Assembly (NCBI GenBank): GCA_017536545.1
Contig: JAFXHF010000016.1
Coordinates: 124,001-188,000, forward strand
Length of the DNA stretch: 64,000 nucleotides
DNA from: a bacterium
Lineage (GTDB): Bacteria > Cyanobacteriota > Vampirovibrionia > Gastranaerophilales > Gastranaerophilaceae
Direction: 5' to 3'
Shown: piece after piece, positions 61,480 through 64,000 of the stretch
Layout of the letters: every line of letters starts with the position of its first letter
How positions within the stretch are numbered: position 1 is the first letter of the stretch
Notes under the pieces: generated by a model
The model's database searches: none
What the model was told of the DNA's origin: nothing
Seen by the model: the letters and a program-made list of their open reading frames with translations, nothing else
Translations under genes and position numbers: made by a program

Positions 61480-62232
61480 ATGAAAGTAGGTTTAGTAAAT
61501 CAGGTTAGCTTTAGAGCAACAGAAGAAGCAAAACCAACAGTTGTTGGAGCTGGAGTTACACCTCCAACCAATTTGTTAAATGGGATTCAAACTCAAACTG
61601 ATAAGGTTGAAGTTAAACCATCAAAAGCTGATGAGTACAAAGCAAGATTAAAAGACCCTGAATGGGAAAAACGCTATGTTCCAGAAGGTAACTTTATTCA
61701 TATGAAAAAACTAAATGTTATTGATGGTTTAGAATATGAAATTACACCAGATGGTAAAGTTACTGAAGTTGGTTGCTGGACAAAACCTACAGTAATTTTA
61801 GAAGATGATGAAGATTCTAAAAAAATGTTTGAAAGAAATGGTTTAACTGGCGATAAAAAAGCTGAAGAAGAACCTAAAAAGAAAACAACATTTAAAGAAA
61901 AAGTAGCTAATGTTTGGAAATTTTTCTCAGAAGCAGGAAAAATGGTAGAAGCTACAGCTAAAGGTATCTTCTATGGTGCAGTAACTGGTGTTACTTTACT
62001 TGGTGGAGCTTGGTTATTTAAAGCGTTACCAAAAGCATTTGTAAAAGAAGGTCCAAAACTATTAGAAGTTGTTAAACATCCTCTAAAACATATGGGCAAA
62101 GCTGGTAAAATAATTGCAGGTATCGGTTCAGCTCTAGTTCTAGGTTATCATCTTGTAGTTGGTAAATTAGAAGCAAATCAAAGAACTGCTGTTATTGATC
62201 ACAAAATGAAAACTGGTCATAGAGATGCGTAA
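61480..62232 (+). CDS. VSFRA-tagged membrane protein, unknown
   Basis: This 250-aa protein starts MKVGLVNQVSFRATEE, with the tag at residues 9-13. A Pro/Thr-rich stretch, a charged domain (DPEWEKRYVPEGNFIHMKKL) and two hydrophobic segments follow (GIFYGAVTGVTLLGGAWLF and IIAGIGSALVLGYHLVVG). AAGGAG precedes the ATG. I do not recognise a family. It ends in a strong terminator. Confidence 0.78.
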   Translation: MKVGLVNQVSFRATEEAKPTVVGAGVTPPTNLLNGIQTQTDKVEVKPSKADEYKARLKDPEWEKRYVPEGNFIHMKKLNVIDGLEYEITPDGKVTEVGCWTKPTVILEDDEDSKKMFERNGLTGDKKAEEEPKKKTTFKEKVANVWKFFSEAGKMVEATAKGIFYGAVTGVTLLGGAWLFKALPKAFVKEGPKLLEVVKHPLKHMGKAGKIIAGIGSALVLGYHLVVGKLEANQRTAVIDHKMKTGHRDA

Positions 62233-62247
62233 AATTTATGGATAATA

Positions 62248-62279
62248 AAAGCGGCGGAGCCTTTGGCTCCGCCGCTTTG
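62248..62279. terminator. Bidirectional terminator between the VSFRA gene and smpB
   Basis: AAAGCGGCGGAGCC and GGCTCCGCCGCTTT form a 14-bp perfect stem with a 3-base loop. Confidence 0.9.
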
Positions 62280-62284
62280 TTATA

Positions 62285-62731
62285 TTAGTATTTTGAATTT
62301 CTATCAATATCTCGTTGAATATCTTTTTTAGCTAAGGTTTCTCGTTTATCGTATAGTTTTTTACCTTTAGCTAAGCCAATTTCAACTTTTGCAAATCCAC
62401 GAGATATAAACACTTCAAGAGGAACAATTGTGTAACCATCTTTTTTGATTTTTGAATGCATTTTAAGAATTTCTTTTTTTGTTAAAAGAAGTTTTCTTGT
62501 GCGTTCTGCTTTGTGGTTATATCTGTTGCCTTGTTCGTATGGCGAGATGTGGCAATTGTACAAGAAAATTTCGTTATCTTCGATTTTACAAAAACTATCT
62601 TTTAGGTTGATTGCACTTTTACGAATCGATTTAATTTCAGTTCCAGATAGCACAATTCCTGCCACAAATTTATCAAAAATGTGGTAATCGTGATAGGCTT
62701 TTCTGTTTGTTGTGATAACTTTCTTTTCCAT
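62285..62731 (-). CDS. smpB: SsrA-binding protein SmpB
   Basis: This 148-aa SmpB protein has NRKAYHDYHIFDKFVAG, GTEIKSIRKSAINLKDSF and the basic C-terminal tail (KGKKLYDKRETLAKKD) that mimics a codon in the decoding site. It partners tmRNA in rescuing stalled ribosomes. The ssrA gene is not in the window. It lies 7 bases after the next gene on the same strand. Confidence 0.96.
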   Translation of the reverse strand: MEKKVITTNRKAYHDYHIFDKFVAGIVLSGTEIKSIRKSAINLKDSFCKIEDNEIFLYNCHISPYEQGNRYNHKAERTRKLLLTKKEILKMHSKIKKDGYTIVPLEVFISRGFAKVEIGLAKGKKLYDKRETLAKKDIQRDIDRNSKY

Positions 62732-62738
62732 AAGCTAA

Positions 62739-63512
62739 TTATAGCACAGAGTTTTTGTTTTTTGTTCTCTCAGTTTGGATTATATGTTTTAGTCTACTTT
62801 CTAATAGTGCAAATTTTTCTTCAAAGTCGTGTTCTTTGAAGCTATAAAAATCTCCAGAATGGTTATACTTTAAGTTTTGATATTTTGCAATTCTTTCTTC
62901 TATACCTTTAATTCCTGCACAACTGTTTTGTTCTTTTAATAGTTGGTAACGGAAGAATTGAAGAATATCGATTTTTTGAGCTGTTGATTTGTTTTGTAAA
63001 AATTTATCTAAAGATTTTGCTGTTAATTTTTGTGTGTTCTGGATATTAGCTTGATAGAAATTTGTGATTTCTTTCATATTATAACCCTTACCAAGCATAA
63101 TTAATAAACGCTTGAAAAATTTTGGATTAAGTATTTCTTCAAAAAATTTTTGAGTTTCTTGTAAGAATATTAACGATGTGCTTTGGTGAATATTTTTATA
63201 ATAATAAGTTAGAGGTAATGCAATTGAGTAACCTCTTGCTATCCCTTTATCCCCTAATAAAACATGATGCATTTCTCCTGATTTTGGGTTTAATGATTCT
63301 GCAATGTCAATTCTGATTGGATATCCTACTGTTTCTCTTAAAACTTTTTTGAATGTCCCAGGTTTAACTTCATAACCTTTAAATGAGTCCTGTAAATTAT
63401 CAAAAAAACGCAAGTTCATAAGTCGAGCAAGGTGCAATCTTTGCTCCGTAGTTCCTTTAACCATAGACATTGGTAAATGTGTTTTATTATAATCAATACG
63501 AAATTTTAGCAT
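62739..63512 (-). CDS. Unknown 257-aa protein before smpB
   Basis: I do not recognise this protein. It begins MLKFRIDYNKTHLPMSMVKG and is mixed alpha/beta, then strongly helical and lysine-rich. GEMHHVLLGDKGIARGYSIAL lies in the middle. No membrane segment or signal is seen. The start has AGGAT very close to the ATG. It lies between the transporter ATPase gene and smpB with small gaps, so the three may be co-transcribed. Confidence 0.7.
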   Translation of the reverse strand: MLKFRIDYNKTHLPMSMVKGTTEQRLHLARLMNLRFFDNLQDSFKGYEVKPGTFKKVLRETVGYPIRIDIAESLNPKSGEMHHVLLGDKGIARGYSIALPLTYYYKNIHQSTSLIFLQETQKFFEEILNPKFFKRLLIMLGKGYNMKEITNFYQANIQNTQKLTAKSLDKFLQNKSTAQKIDILQFFRYQLLKEQNSCAGIKGIEERIAKYQNLKYNHSGDFYSFKEHDFEEKFALLESRLKHIIQTERTKNKNSVL

Positions 63513-63544
63513 ATCCTAGATAAAAACAGTAAAAAATATTTTTG

Positions 63545-64000
63545 CTATTCATATAGGAAACATTTACAATTATGTGTTTGGGTAAATTCTATTGTGTTTG
63601 GTTTTTCGTGTTTGCATTTGTCCATGGTATATGGGCAACGAGTATGGAATTTACACCCTTGAGGTAAGTTTTCTGGAGATGGTAATTCTCCTGTTAAGTG
63701 GATTTTTTCTTTGGTTTCTTGTGTGTTTAGTTCTGGAACTGCACTAAGTAGTGCTTTTGTATATGGATGTTTTGGGTTGGTAAAAATTTCTTCAGTTTTT
63801 CCGACTTCTACAATTTCCCCAAGATACATAATTGCAATTCTATCAGACAAATATTTAATTACACTCAAATCGTGTGAAATAAACAAAAATGTTAGATTAA
63901 AATCTTCTTTTAACTGTTTTAAAAGGTTGATAATTTGGGCTTGGATACTTACATCTAAGGCACTTACTGGTTCATCTGCAATAATAAATTCTGGATTTAA
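63545..64000 (-). CDS. Oligopeptide/dipeptide ABC transporter ATPase, C-terminal part
   Basis: The frame is open to the window edge, so only the C-terminal 151 codons are seen. Walker B and D-loop read [19 protein letters not shown], and the switch His is in [16 protein letters not shown]. The end has the cysteine-rich oligopeptide-transporter tail ([15 protein letters not shown]) typical of OppF/DppF. It powers peptide import. Walker A lies outside the window. Confidence 0.92.
   Translation of the reverse strand, partial: LNPEFIIADEPVSALDVSIQAQIINLLKQLKEDFNLTFLFISHDLSVIKYLSDRIAIMYLGEIVEVGKTEEIFTNPKHPYTKALLSAVPELNTQETKEKIHLTGELPSPENLPQGCKFHTRCPYTMDKCKHEKPNTIEFTQTHNCKCFLYE

Overview
The window is AT-rich, densely coded bacterial DNA from a fermentative anaerobe. 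Several features point to the non-photosynthetic cyanobacterial sister lineage (Melainabacteria/Vampirovibrionia, most likely a gut Gastranaerophilales). One gene resembles the cyanobacterial protein LdpA. Seven or eight otherwise unrelated proteins carry a short N-terminal V/I-S-F-T/G motif that I associate with this lineage. A pilin-like protein has the N-terminus FTLAEVLITLGIIG, and AdhE, rubrerythrin and an ADP-forming acetyl-CoA synthetase fit an anaerobic fermenter. No photosynthesis genes are present. The taxonomic placement is inference; no marker search could be run.

Layout. 1-8.8 kb: the S10-spc ribosomal protein operon from rplD to rplR. Its spacers are wide and hairpin-rich, an inverted unrelated gene sits between rpsN and rpsH, and it stops after rplR (rpsE, rpmD, rplO and secY do not follow). 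8.9-16.5 kb: trmFO (predicted leaderless), a large membrane protein with two VSFTG motifs, a pilin-like protein, a DUF1858 protein, small ORFs, an LdpA-like/HAD pair and a bifunctional-nuclease-family protein. 16.6-24.3 kb: an accessory region anchored on tRNA-Ser(GCU). It holds a truncated DnaB-like ATPase between imperfect direct repeats, an McrBC restriction system, a flavoprotein, a phosphoesterase, and a WYL-type regulator whose predicted operator (TATGTC-N7-GACATA) occurs three times. 24.3-30.2 kb: a secreted repeat protein, a nucleotidyltransferase, and a compact RiPP-type cluster made of an alpha/beta hydrolase, a three-core precursor, a PqqD-like RRE protein and a radical SAM/SPASM maturase.

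30.3-46 kb: gdhA, two translationally coupled unknown genes (one phosphoribosyltransferase-like), a small histidine kinase, a 97-aa tagged protein, adhE with a consensus Rex operator at its promoter, a 1161-aa internally duplicated protein, a TPR protein, pepA, a predicted leaderless gene, and rubrerythrin under a Fur-family-like palindrome. 46-64 kb: a GH77-like enzyme with a C-terminal membrane anchor, thioredoxin, a DnaQ-type exonuclease, an OPA-family phosphate-ester antiporter, two zinc MDR dehydrogenases, a Met-rich protein, a tagged protein with an AT-hook-like motif, a small radical SAM protein, ADP-forming acetyl-CoA synthetase, mutS, another tagged membrane protein, smpB, and the end of an oligopeptide ABC transporter ATPase.

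How the parts fit: AdhE (NADH-consuming, predicted Rex control) and ADP-forming acetyl-CoA synthetase are the two ends of acetyl-CoA fermentation, to ethanol and to acetate plus ATP. Rubrerythrin and thioredoxin handle oxidative stress. The most novel-looking systems are the repeat-core radical SAM RiPP cluster, the WYL operator regulon joining a tRNA-adjacent DnaB-like gene to small membrane and acidic proteins, and the recurrent N-terminal SFTG tag.
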